Source: Rudaea sp047601565 (GTDB lineage: Bacteria; Pseudomonadota; Gammaproteobacteria; Xanthomonadales; Rhodanobacteraceae). Taken from it: a stretch of DNA of 64,000 nucleotides. The stretch is taken from assembly GCF_047601565.1 (NCBI RefSeq), contig NZ_JASGIY010000001.1, positions 1,922,001 through 1,986,000 of the forward strand, in the 5' to 3' direction. The position numbers and the translations under genes were made by a program. How positions within the stretch are numbered: the first letter of the stretch is position 1; the number at the start of each line of letters is the position of its first letter. Positions 18,646 to 26,384 of the stretch are shown piece by piece. The notes under the pieces are model-generated. The model saw nothing but the letters and a program-made list of their open reading frames with translations. It did no database searches and was not told the origin of the DNA.

Positions 18646-18854
18646 GCCATCCGCGTCCGTGTCGCGCGGAATACGTCGGAAATCCGACGAGCCGATCGCG
18701 GCTGCATGGTAAAGTCGTGATGCCTGAGCCGTCCTGAAGGGACCGGCAATCCATCCACCATTCCTTCCGGCGACGGTACGCCAGGAAATCTCCGCGAATG
18801 CGGATCTCGAACGGGAATTCCATACGCAATGAAAACTACGGATTGAGTGCAGCA

Positions 18855-18876
18855 TGATCCTGATGATCGACAACTA
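18855..18876 (+). other. Left attachment site (attL), copy of the trpG 5' end
   Basis: This 22-bp sequence is identical to 27394-27415. It is preceded by A, giving ATG ATC CTG ATG ATC GAC AAC TAG, i.e. the original trpG start (MILMIDN) cut short. It marks where native trpG upstream DNA meets the island. Confidence 0.85.
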
Positions 18877-18981
18877 GCATCGCGGTTCCTGGACATCCCA
18901 CAGCATCCGTCGATGTCCAACAAGTCGCTGAAATAACTGGAATTATTGTCCATTGGCTTCCCTCGATGTCGATTGGCATCC

Positions 18982-19012
18982 CCGCGAAAAGCGGGTATCG
19001 TGGCGGGTATCG
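18982..19012 (+). repeat. Left-end island repeat (probable integrase arm-type sites)
   Basis: The sequence CCGCGAAAAGCGGGTATC plus a second GCGGGTATCG is repeated at 27311-27341 in the same orientation with about three mismatches in 31 positions. A third, inverted copy (CGATACCCGC) lies at 19019-19028, just before the integrase start. Clustered short repeats at both island ends fit integrase arm-binding sites, though that role is inference. Confidence 0.65.
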
Positions 19013-19035
19013 AAACGCCGATACCCGCACCCGAC

Positions 19036-19580
19036 ATGGCCCTCACGGACGCGAAAATTCGCAACGCAAAACCCGCCGAAAGTCCGATCAAACTTGCCGA
19101 CAGCGGCGGCCTGTATTTGGAGGTTCGGCCCAGCGGTGTGAAGGTGTGGCGATACCGCTACCGCATCGCGGGCAAAGAGAATGTCTTCGCTCTGGGCGAA
19201 TACTTCGGCGACAAGCGCGCAGGCCATGTCTCATTGGAAGACGCCCGTCGCGAGCGTGACAACGCGCGGCTATTGGTAAAGCGGGGAGTACATCCCGCGC
19301 ACCAGCGTCAGACAGAACGCATGACGCAACTCACGAACGCGACGACTACGTTTGAGGGCGTGGCGCGAGAATGGATCGCGCAGAAGAAGGGAAACTGGAC
19401 GGGCTACTACACGCGTCAGGTGGAAGGTTTCCTCGAAGGCGATGTGTTTGTGCATATCGGTAGGCTACCGATCCGCAGCGTGACGGCAGCGCATCTTCTG
19501 GAGATCGTTCGACGTATCGAAGGGCGTGGCGCCGAAACCGTCGCGCTGCTCGTACGCCAGTGGTGTTCCGCCAACCTAGC
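19036..19580 (+). pseudogene. int: P4-type tyrosine integrase, N-terminal half only
   Basis: About 180 residues match the DUF4102 and core-binding regions of P4-family integrases: MALTDAKIRNAKPAESPIKL, DSGGLYLEVRPSGVKVWRYR, VSLEDARRERDNARLL, FEGVAREWIAQKKGNW and RLPIRSVTAAHLLEIVRRIE. Similarity ends at about VRQWCSA, where the family's catalytic domain (R, HxxR and Y residues) should begin. The frame runs on to 19650 in sequence that is antisense to the lasso B gene. The catalytic half is therefore gone, lost at the deletion junction with the lasso genes. ATG 19036 follows the repeat cluster. A complete enzyme would be about 400 residues. Confidence 0.85.
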
Positions 19581-19597
19581 GAAATATCGGTGGCGCA

Positions 19598-20272
19598 TCA
19601 CACCACTCGGATCGGCGTGTGAGCCGCTACGTTCCCGACCGTGTCGCTAAGAACCCAATCGGCGGCCTGCACCCAGCAGTGCGCGGAGAACGGGTCAAGG
19701 GTGACGCCGAACACGATGTTCGCCGATAGTTTTCTTCGAGCGAGGAACTTTACTAGAGACAATGCGTCAAGTAGGCAGCATGTCTCGATTGGAACATAGG
19801 ACCGCGCCTTCCTGAACGCCCCAACCGTACTCAGAAGGCGCTGTAGTGGCATCTCTCTAGAGTTCGCGGCGTGTGGGTCGGAATTCGAATCTCGATAGAT
19901 AACGAGCCTATCGATGATGGTCTTCAAGTTACGGATTGCAAGCTGCAGTTGCGTCGAGCAGACCGTCACAAATGCATCTAGAAGTATAGGGATATTCAGA
20001 GCGTCGGCAGGCGCTCCTAGCTCGATCGCGCTGCGAGTGGCGAGGACTGGCCTGACGCTTGGCCGCCCAGAGAGAGGATCCTCGGTGAGGATTCTCTGTC
20101 GAATCAGGTCGGCGATGTCGTTGTCGTCCGGCTGGTCATTCGCTAGGCTGGCGACGAAAGCTCGCTCTAAGCGGTCGGAGAGCCGGAGGTATCGATCTGT
20201 CTGCAGATCGAGAAAAATCAAGCGGTCGTCGACGCGGCAGAAGGACAGATCGTCGCGCAACCTCGCTACCAT
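19598..20272 (-). CDS. Lasso-peptide maturation protein, fused B1 (RRE) and B2 (leader protease)
   Basis: The protein has 224 residues. The N-terminal part is a PqqD-like RiPP recognition element (RLRDDLSFCRVDDRLIFLDL, TDRYLRLSDRLERAF) that would bind the precursor leader. The C-terminal part is a transglutaminase-like cysteine protease of the McjB type, with catalytic Cys in ETCCLLDALSLVKFL, His in DPFSAHCWVQA and Asp in VLSDTVGN. It should cleave the leader after residue -1. ATG 20272 has GGAG eight bases upstream and puts the RRE at the N-terminus. A TTG at 20326 is the alternative. The gene lies 57 bases downstream of the precursor on the same strand. The usual cyclase (asparagine-synthetase-like C protein) is missing. 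The gene's stop lies at the junction with the truncated integrase. Confidence 0.85.
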   Translation of the reverse strand: MVARLRDDLSFCRVDDRLIFLDLQTDRYLRLSDRLERAFVASLANDQPDDNDIADLIRQRILTEDPLSGRPSVRPVLATRSAIELGAPADALNIPILLDAFVTVCSTQLQLAIRNLKTIIDRLVIYRDSNSDPHAANSREMPLQRLLSTVGAFRKARSYVPIETCCLLDALSLVKFLARRKLSANIVFGVTLDPFSAHCWVQAADWVLSDTVGNVAAHTPIRVV

Positions 20273-20329
20273 TGTCGCGTCTCCGGCGAGGCGCACCAAT
20301 CGGTGCGCCTCGCTTGGTTGGTTCAACGA

Positions 20330-20467
20330 TCAGTCGTTGGAAATGCCGCCGCCGAACGATTCACCGAGAGGTTCGCCCGGATTGATGCCGCCACCCATGG
20401 TTTCGACACTCGCGACACCGAGTTCGATGATGTCCTGGTTCTGCGTGTTGTCGATCGTCTCTTTCAT
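20330..20467 (-). CDS. Lasso-peptide precursor (leader plus predicted 21-residue core)
   Basis: The 45-residue frame starts at an ATG preceded by GGAG seven bases upstream. The leader ends IELGVASVETM. Thr at leader position -2 is the hallmark recognised by lasso maturation enzymes. The predicted core starts with three glycines (GGGINPGE), has Glu at core position 8 and ends GGGISND. Gly1 and Glu8 would form the macrolactam, giving an 8-residue ring and a 13-residue loop and tail. It is immediately followed by the B protein gene, which supports the call. I do not recognise the core as any named lasso peptide. No cyclase or exporter gene adjoins, so production may depend on genes elsewhere or be lost. 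Confidence 0.82.
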   Translation of the reverse strand: MKETIDNTQNQDIIELGVASVETMGGGINPGEPLGESFGGGISND

Positions 20468-20686
20468 GATCTGTCTCCAGATTGGTTCGCGTCATGGGGC
20501 CATGACGGGCAGATCGTGGGCTCGCACTTATTTAATTGCAAAATAATTCTTCGGTAATTTGTTATTAATTAATAACAAACTGCCTCTACCGACGCAGAGC
20601 GGCGTGCCGACGTCATCTGGTCGTGGTCAATCCCCAGTGAGGATTCCCGACGGGGCGTCCGCCCGCTGCCGGCTCAACCGGCGCGC

Positions 20687-21130
20687 TCAGTGCGATAGGT
20701 AGGGTGTCGCGCTGAGGTGAGCCACGATGCGCGGCACGAGCTGCTTGCGGCGCTCGTGGTAGGCGATCAGTGCGGCTTTGAGAGCGGTGATGTCGCGCTT
20801 GCGCCAAAGGCGGTTGATGTGCGCGAGTTCGTCCGATGCGTCCGGGACGAGCGGTTGCTTGGCCCGCCGAATCGGCCCGAGCTTGTCGTCGGCTTGGCGT
20901 ACCGCTTGATAGAGGTAGGGGTGATCGGTCGCGAGAGCGATGGCCTCGAACAGCTCACGCGTCTGCACGACGATGTCGTTGCCGCGTTTCGCGACGTGCG
21001 ATGCGACCGGCTTCGACGCGGGCGCGAAGCCGATGTCGCAGGCCATGACCATGAGCCGTTCCATCCAGTCGTAGAGGTCGCGCAGTGCGACCACGCTGGC
21101 CAGCGGAAGGTGGAAGCCTTCGCGCGCGTG
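20687..21130 (-). pseudogene. GntR-family regulator fragment (C-terminal FCD domain only)
   Basis: About 146 residues resemble the all-helical FCD effector domain of FadR-type GntR regulators: ARGE-like start REGFHLPLASVVALRDLYDW, FEAIALATDHPYLYQAVRQA, DDKLGPIRR and ELAHINRLWRKRDITALKAA. The N-terminal winged helix is absent, and upstream the same frame runs antisense to the radC fragment. The gene was therefore cut at about 21130-21180 by joining to radC. It is unlikely to bind DNA. Confidence 0.65.
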
Positions 21131-21149
21131 ATCGGCGATTGCGCCCTCG

Positions 21150-21415
21150 CCAACGAGGCGGTAGAGCGCGAAGCGAACCGGCGTGGGGCGACGGTGCACG
21201 TGCGCGAGGTGGTCAAGGAGGCGCTGCGACTCAATGCGGCGGCGGTGCTTCTTTCGCACAACCATCCGAGCGGGAATCCGGAGCCGAGCAGCGCCGACCG
21301 GGCGATTACCCTGCGGCTCAAGCAGGCGCTGGAGCTGGTCGAGATTCGCACGCTGGATCACGTCATCGTCGGCGGCGGTGCGGCGGTGGCTTTTGCCGAA
21401 AGGGGGTGGCTGTGA
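21150..21415 (+). pseudogene. radC: RadC-family JAB-domain protein, C-terminal fragment
   Basis: The last 75-90 residues match the JAMM/JAB domain of RadC-like proteins common on ICEs and islands: VREVVKEALRLNAAAVLLSH, HNHPSGNPEPSSADR with the HxH...SxxD metal-binding set, LVEIRTLDHVIVGGG and FAERGWL. The upstream part of the open frame (from 20717) is antisense to the GntR fragment and does not resemble RadC. The gene therefore lacks its N-terminal helix-hairpin-helix part. A strong terminator follows directly. Confidence 0.75.
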
Positions 21416-21417
21416 CG

Positions 21418-21446
21418 AAGGGGGGGGCTTCGGCCCCCTTTTTTTC
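21418..21446 (+). terminator. Rho-independent terminator after the radC fragment
   Basis: A GGGGGG-CTTCGG-CCCCC hairpin with a UUCG-type loop is followed at once by seven T residues, directly after the radC stop codon. Confidence 0.85.
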
Positions 21447-21636
21447 CACAGTCGCGACTCGCTCGACATGATGGTGAGGCGGCCTTGCTGTTTCCTTCGA
21501 CGCTATCACGGCGTGCTCGCCGTCAAGGGCTGCGCGCGTTGCGCTTGCGGCCTGCGACCGTCTGCGACCCCTGACAGCTTGCGCTGCGCCGTGACGGCCC
21601 GTGCCGGGCAATTCCGCCCGAGCAACGGAGATCGTC

Positions 21637-22032
21637 ATGAGCGACAAGTCGTACGTTTCAATGGGGCAGCACGTCTGCGTGGTTTGCGGAGTCGCGTTCG
21701 ACACGAGCGCGATCCTGCTGGATCGACGTTTGCGCGCGACCCTGGAACATTACACGAGGACGGGCTGGGGAATGTGCCCGGAGCACAAGAAGATGGCGCA
21801 GGACGGGTATATCGCGCTGGTGGAGTGCAATCCAGAACGCAGCGGCTCTCCGACAGCGAGTTCTCTCGTGAGGCCCGAAGACGTGCGTCGGACTGGGCGT
21901 CTGGCGCACATCCGACGCGAGGTGTTCGCGAGGATGTTCAACCTGCCGATCGTCCCGGAGCAGTCGTGCGTGTTCGTCGAGCCTAGCGTGATGGAGCGCC
22001 TGCAGGCGATGGCGGCGCGGCAGCTCAACTGA
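21637..22032 (+). CDS. Conserved ICE-associated hypothetical protein with Cys motif
   Basis: The 131-residue protein starts at ATG 21637 behind GGAG. It carries two cysteine groups (HVCVVCGVAFDT and WGMCPEHKK) that could form a zinc site. A region follows (PEDVRRTGRLAHIRREVFARMF) of the type seen in proteins encoded beside radC on integrative conjugative elements of proteobacteria. I cannot assign a function. A GC-rich hairpin with a GGGGGCTTCGGCCCTC core lies just after the stop (about 22050-22080). It is one of the few intact ICE-type genes in the island. Confidence 0.7.
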   Translation: MSDKSYVSMGQHVCVVCGVAFDTSAILLDRRLRATLEHYTRTGWGMCPEHKKMAQDGYIALVECNPERSGSPTASSLVRPEDVRRTGRLAHIRREVFARMFNLPIVPEQSCVFVEPSVMERLQAMAARQLN

Positions 22033-22111
22033 GCGAGCGGCGGTTGACGCCAGGGCGGGGGCTTCGGCCCTCGCTCTGGCTATATGCAGGCGTCCAGGTC
22101 GAACCCTTCGG

Positions 22112-22882
22112 TCAGCAGCCAGGCAGTCCCGCAATCCCGGCCAACTGGATCAAGCTCAAGTTCTGTACGCCGTCTTTACCCGTGAGCGAGGCAGTCGCCG
22201 TTCGGCAGTTGGTGAAATTCAGGACCAGCAGACCCCATTGCGTCGGTTTGAGTTGAGGACGGCTGAAAACGCCATCGGTGGAATAGCTCATATTGAGTAC
22301 AATGGGTGTGTTCAGCCCGAGCGACGTCGGCCCTGTGTCGGAGATAAGCCACAGGCGGTTGCCCACGGCGTCCCATCCATAGTATGTGACCAAGAAGCCG
22401 GCGTTGGACATCAGCAAATTGAACCCCGAGCCGGTATAGATCGGGTCGTACCATAGGCCGCTCGCCGCCGATGAATTCGGAAGGTTACCGCCCGTCGCCA
22501 CTAACGAACCCGAAGCGACGTCGAAACCTCCGGATATTTGCTGAGGATCGAAGCTCCAAGTCACCGTGTAGTGGCCATCGACAAGCTTCCCAAGCGATGC
22601 GGGCAGCATGAAGCCGGGAGAGAGCAGTGGACTGCATTCCGACCCGAAGTTGCTAGAAACCGCGCCGGGGCTCGAAATGTCGATCTGGGATGCACTGATT
22701 GTTACAGTGGGTGTTTGTACCTGACTGGGATTCAACCCTAACGGACACGCTCCCGATACGTAGACAGCATATACGGTCCCATCCACCGATTGACTGAAAG
22801 CAAGTGTGCGACTACTCGCAAAAGCAGGACAGGAAACGCTCCAAAGGACGGAAAGAAGAAGAAGCTTTGAAATTGTTCTCAT
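22112..22882 (-). CDS. Secreted protein of unknown function
   Basis: The 256-residue protein has a clear signal peptide (KLLLLSVLWSVSCPAFAS). A beta-rich body follows, with the segment GLWYDPIYTGSGFNLLMSN and TYYGWDAVGNRLWLISDTGP. That segment is a recurring motif in secreted proteins of Xanthomonadales/Rhodanobacteraceae. Paired cysteines occur near the N- and C-termini (GACPLG, SECSP, TNCRT, LPGC). No enzyme motif is seen. It is preceded on the same strand by another secreted protein gene. Codon use is less GC-biased than the core genes, consistent with cargo of the island. Confidence 0.75.
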   Translation of the reverse strand: MRTISKLLLLSVLWSVSCPAFASSRTLAFSQSVDGTVYAVYVSGACPLGLNPSQVQTPTVTISASQIDISSPGAVSSNFGSECSPLLSPGFMLPASLGKLVDGHYTVTWSFDPQQISGGFDVASGSLVATGGNLPNSSAASGLWYDPIYTGSGFNLLMSNAGFLVTYYGWDAVGNRLWLISDTGPTSLGLNTPIVLNMSYSTDGVFSRPQLKPTQWGLLVLNFTNCRTATASLTGKDGVQNLSLIQLAGIAGLPGC

Positions 22883-22953
22883 GGTTACTTCTCGTGTTGC
22901 AATTTTTTAAATCGAATCCCCTTTTTTTTTCGAGTCCTTGCCTTACTTCCAGT

Positions 22954-24039
22954 TTAGTTATGCTCCGTAAAGGAAATGTAAGGAGCCGTTACAAAACCTC
23001 CGACCGCATGTGCCGTACAGGTGCCAAGATTAAGATTATTTGTCTCACCGGTCGTAGAGTTTTGAACACAACTATCTGTGGTACTAGTCAAGCTCGGATG
23101 GGCGGCGTTCATATCTCTGATTGATGTATTTACTGTAATGTACGAACCCGCGTTAAAGCTTGCTTGATACAAATTACCGTCGCCAAAAACGTTAAATTCC
23201 GATTGCTTCCAGCCTTGAGTGAGACTCAAGGTGTCGGTGAAATAATCGTAGGTTTCGTAGGCATTGCTTCCAATGGTCAGCGAGACCGAAGTGGGTAACG
23301 ATATTCCGGACAGGGTATATCCGGCGGAAGTTGCGTTCATACTCAATGTTCCCAGGCCAGTCGCGGCCAGACTCGGAACCGATACCGCTGGACTGTTCAT
23401 GTAACAATCGCCGGCGAAGTCTGTCGTCCATCCGCTGGGGCAATTTCCAGAATAGTTTATAAGCCAAAACTGAATTAGCAATTGCTGCAGACCCGTCGAA
23501 TAAACGAATTGCTCCCAGCCCAAACAGCCAGTTTGACCGTTGCAAGCGGGCGTAGAAAAGAAGTTTGAATTCAGTTGAACCGAGTAGTCGTTCGCCCCGC
23601 CAGGATCAGATTCACTCATGACGCCGGACAGCGAGAAGCTTCCCGTGGAATTTATTCTCAGGCCGTTCGGCAAGTTGGATCCCTTTGCCGACCAATCGCC
23701 CGAACCACCGCCCACAGTTTGAATGGTGATGTTGTGGTCAAAGCTTTGAATTGAAGTTGGTCTCCGGCTTTCTGTATCCACGGCAGGCAATGCGAGAGAA
23801 GAATTGCGAAACGGTCTATCTATTGCCACTTCGCATTCGACGCTGGTCCAAGCGGTATCTGGATATGCCGCATGAAAACAACCGCTAGACGGAACAGGGG
23901 TTTGCGCAATTGTGTTGCGCCACGCCGATAGTATTTGTTCTGTTTGCTCCGCAACGTCGTCTGCCGCTATTGCAAAGCCGGGGAGGAATATCAATAGGCA
24001 GGCAAGTGCAGCTTGGTGGACGTTTCTCAGCTTGCTCAT
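22954..24039 (-). CDS. Secreted protein of unknown function
   Basis: The 361-residue protein starts at ATG 24039, which has GGAAG upstream and gives a signal peptide (ALACLLIFLPGFAIA). The mature part opens with a conserved-looking block (ILSAWRNTIAQTPVPSSGCF, AAYPDTAWTSVECEVA) and contains several Cys pairs (STPACNGQTGCLGWEQ, GNCPSGWTTDFAGDCY). The longer start at 24069 lacks these features. The glycine/serine-rich beta-type sequence suggests an extracellular protein. The gene is AT-richer than the core. No function can be assigned. Confidence 0.7.
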   Translation of the reverse strand: MSKLRNVHQAALACLLIFLPGFAIAADDVAEQTEQILSAWRNTIAQTPVPSSGCFHAAYPDTAWTSVECEVAIDRPFRNSSLALPAVDTESRRPTSIQSFDHNITIQTVGGGSGDWSAKGSNLPNGLRINSTGSFSLSGVMSESDPGGANDYSVQLNSNFFSTPACNGQTGCLGWEQFVYSTGLQQLLIQFWLINYSGNCPSGWTTDFAGDCYMNSPAVSVPSLAATGLGTLSMNATSAGYTLSGISLPTSVSLTIGSNAYETYDYFTDTLSLTQGWKQSEFNVFGDGNLYQASFNAGSYITVNTSIRDMNAAHPSLTSTTDSCVQNSTTGETNNLNLGTCTAHAVGGFVTAPYISFTEHN

Positions 24040-24149
24040 GGCGAACTTCCTTCCGTCAAGAAATCGCATGAATCTTCGTCGCTGGCGCTACGCGGGCCCT
24101 CGGATTGTGTAAACGCCGAGCCCGCGAGATATCGAAGCGATCTGGTTTC

Positions 24150-24275
24150 TCTGGCTACGCCGTTCACGGTTTCCGTGTGAGCGTTTGTTGTCGCTCGATC
24201 CCAGTAAGCAGACACCCGATCCGACCACGTGTCAACCGCCTTTAGCGGAACGGTGTTGGCGTAATGCATAAATGC
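24150..24275 (-). pseudogene. Transposase fragment (ISL3-like C-terminus)
   Basis: A short minus-strand stretch reads AFMHYANTVPLKAVDTWSDR then YWDRATTNAHTETVNGVAR. This resembles the block around the last catalytic glutamate of ISL3-type transposases (TNA.TE..NG). Nothing recognisable extends on either side and there are no inverted repeats, so it is a relic. Confidence 0.4.
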
Positions 24276-24299
24276 CGTCTCCGTATCCGGTCGGGTTTT

Positions 24300-24865
24300 T
24301 CGTTTCAAATTGAAGGCAAGCCCCTTCCTTCGCCGGTGACTCCACCTCACCGCAGGGAATCGATGTCCCCACGTCGATATGACGCCTGAATTGGCGCGGG
24401 GCGGTCCCGGCCGCGACTGCGGCCGATCGCGCTCTCGTGCTGCGCATCGAGCCTCGCTGCTCGAGTCTCGCCCCGTTCGGGCATCCATCGCTGACGCCTC
24501 CGGCCCGGATTCCTAGATCCGGACCTGCGCGCTTCGCTTGCGTGCGGTTGGCGCTGGACGCTGCCGGTCCACGCGTCTTGCCTGAGTCCATCACCTTGTT
24601 CGCGACCGTAGCGCGCGTTCGCGTGCCGTCAAGGCGCGCGGGGCCGTGTCCTCGCCTGCGGCTGCGGGCCGCACCCACCCCGCGCTTGTCTCCTTGACTG
24701 CTCTCGTCCCCGCGCGATTGCGCCGCGGGCGATGAACTCAGGAAAGACGGTGGCAACCGGCCGTTCGGGTTCGTCGTGCCCGCCGCACCGAACAGCGAGA
24801 GCTGGGCTTCCGAATCTAGGAATCCGGTGTGCGGTGAATCAACCACCTTCAACTAGGAGCATGAG
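24300..24865. other. Gene-free GC-rich stretch upstream of the DNA methyltransferase
   Basis: Only arginine-rich shadow frames are present and no start with a ribosome site is convincing. Several short self-complementary pieces occur (for example GATTCCTAGATC near 24508). I see no gene here. Confidence 0.5.
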
Positions 24866-25516
24866 ATGAACCGCATTGTTCTCGGAGACTGTCGTACCGT
24901 TCTGCCGACGCTGGCCGCGAGGTCCGTCGATTTCGTTCTCACCGATCCGCCGTATCTCGTGAACTACCGGGATCGAACCGGCCGCAGGATCGCCAACGAC
25001 AACGATGACGCGTGGCTGCTGCCCGCGTTCAAGGCGGCGTTTCGCGTTCTGCGCGATGACGCGTTCTGCGTGTCGTTTTACGCATGGAATCGCGTGGATC
25101 GCTTTCTTGGCGCGTGGCGTGCGGCGGGGTTCAGCGTGGTGGGCCATGTTGTTTTCACGAAGCGGTATCACTCCAAGGCGCGCTTTCTGCGCTACATGCA
25201 CGAGTCGGCATACCTGCTGGCGAAAGGGCAGCCCGAGCTTCCGGACGAACCGCTGCCCGATGTTCTTCCTTGGAAGTACAGCGGCAATCGCTTGCATCCG
25301 ACGCAGAAGCCGGTCGAAAGCCTCATGCCGCTGATCGAGTCGTTCTGTCCTGAGGGCGGCATCGTCCTCGATCCGTTCTGCGGCTCGGGTTCGACGTGCG
25401 TTGCCGCGCATCGCACCGGACGCGAGTTTATGGGAATCGAACTGGACGCCAGGCATCACCGGACGGCGGTTGCGCGTCTGAATCGCCTGGTCCCGACCCA
25501 GAGGATGGCCGCATGA
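24866..25516 (+). CDS. Orphan DNA methyltransferase (N4/N6 class)
   Basis: The 216-residue protein has the catalytic motif DPPY (FVLTDPPYLVNYRDR) near the N-terminus and the S-adenosylmethionine motif LDPFCGSGSTCVAA near the C-terminus. This order places it with beta-type amino-methyltransferases. HPTQKPVESLMPLIE lies between and is typical of the family. A TAGGAG site precedes the ATG. No restriction endonuclease gene adjoins, and similar solo enzymes are frequent on ICEs. Its stop codon overlaps the start of the next gene (ATGA), so the two are coupled. It appears intact. Confidence 0.88.
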   Translation: MNRIVLGDCRTVLPTLAARSVDFVLTDPPYLVNYRDRTGRRIANDNDDAWLLPAFKAAFRVLRDDAFCVSFYAWNRVDRFLGAWRAAGFSVVGHVVFTKRYHSKARFLRYMHESAYLLAKGQPELPDEPLPDVLPWKYSGNRLHPTQKPVESLMPLIESFCPEGGIVLDPFCGSGSTCVAAHRTGREFMGIELDARHHRTAVARLNRLVPTQRMAA

Positions 25517-25782
25517 ATCGCCGAGTGGAAATCATCGAAGGGTTGCGGGCGTTCCTGACGGGCCTCGGAAGTCGCAGTCGCAGCGAGTTGGACTTCATCG
25601 CGGCGTACGAGGGCTGGCCGGATCTGGCTGCGCGGGAGTTCGAGCGGCGCGTGATGGCGATGCTCGCCGGGCTGAGCGCGGAGGATTTGGCGGCAATTCT
25701 GCGGGAGGACGTGAATCTGCGCGAGCTTGCCGAGCACGTGCTAGCCGAAATCGACGGAGCGCAGCGACATGGCCAAGCCTGA
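25513..25782 (+). CDS. Conserved ICE-associated hypothetical protein
   Basis: The 89-residue, mostly helical protein (RVEIIEGLRAFLTGLGSRSR, AAREFERRVMAMLAGLS, EDLAAILREDVNLRELAEH) begins within the methyltransferase stop codon (ATGA overlap). The next frame starts before it ends, so the three are probably one transcript. I know of no defined function. Comparable short acidic-helical proteins lie beside methyltransferases on ICEs. Confidence 0.6.
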   Translation: MNRRVEIIEGLRAFLTGLGSRSRSELDFIAAYEGWPDLAAREFERRVMAMLAGLSAEDLAAILREDVNLRELAEHVLAEIDGAQRHGQA

Positions 25783-26191
25783 TCTCTCACCGGCAGCGAA
25801 GCGCGAGATTGCCGAGATCGCGCGCGTGCACCTGAAGATCGAAACGCTCGAAGAACGCCGGCTCGATTGCCTCGACGTTCACAAGCGCGCCTTCGCCGAT
25901 GCGCGCCGCGCCGACAATCCGTACCTCGATCAAATGGTGGTGACGCCGAATAACCGGATCTACCTCGGAGCCGGCACGTTGATCCCTGCCGTTCTGCTCA
26001 CCGGGATCAATAGCGATCTCCCCGGCATGATCACCGCGCAAGTCGTCCAAACGGTCTACGACACGGTGACGGGCGAACGCGTGCTGATTCCACAGGGCTC
26101 GACGCTGATCGGCGAGTACGACAGCCGGATCACGTACGGACAGGAGTGCCAGCGATTGTCGATGTATGTCGCGACGAGCGGGGCCGGATAG
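25769..26191 (+). pseudogene. Chimera of an ICE hypothetical N-terminus and a TrbI fragment
   Basis: The first 38 residues (AKREIAEIARVHLKIETLEE, RRLDCLD) look like a small ICE hypothetical protein continuing the upstream operon. From about residue 40 the frame becomes a piece of TrbI/VirB10, the conjugation-channel protein: LGAGTLIPAVLLTGINSDLP, AQVVQTVYDTVTGERVLIPQ and GSTLIGEYDSRITYGQ. It stops making sense after TYGQ (about 26143), where an antisense luxR fragment begins. Two deletions have thus joined three unrelated genes. The product is unlikely to function in conjugation. Confidence 0.75.
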
Positions 26192-26361
26192 TTGGTCAGA
26201 GCAGCATCCGGTTCTGCCAACGCATAGACCCACAGACCGAAATCGTAGGTGGCCGCGAAGCGCTCTGCCGCGGCGCGTAGATCATCGCAATTTTTGGCCT
26301 GCGCTACCGCGTAGGTGAAATCAAGTTCGACGACGACACGTTCCGAATTTTCCAACGCCAT
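26140..26361 (-). pseudogene. LuxR-family quorum-sensing regulator, N-terminal fragment
   Basis: The 74 N-terminal residues resemble the autoinducer-binding domain of LuxR-type receptors: DDLRAAAERFAATYDFGLWV, then LTNYPAPLVATYIDN, matching the conserved nYP..w...Y..n block. It starts at an ATG and is cut at about 26140, exactly where the TrbI piece on the other strand ends. The rest of the ligand pocket and the DNA-binding helix-turn-helix are missing, so it cannot act as a regulator. Confidence 0.6.
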
Positions 26362-26384
26362 CCTTACCCATCCTGGCTACGTAT

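Noticed and set aside
18640..18860. tRNA gene as the island's target
   Set aside because: No cloverleaf is visible at either end. The duplicated sequence is the trpG start.
19036..19600. Search for a lasso cyclase downstream of the B protein
   Set aside because: Minus-strand frames here are only antisense shadows of the integrase. No asparagine-synthetase-like sequence is present in the island on either strand.
20717..21415. Single 232-residue plus-strand gene
   Set aside because: Only the last 75-90 residues resemble RadC. The first two thirds are antisense to a GntR FCD domain.
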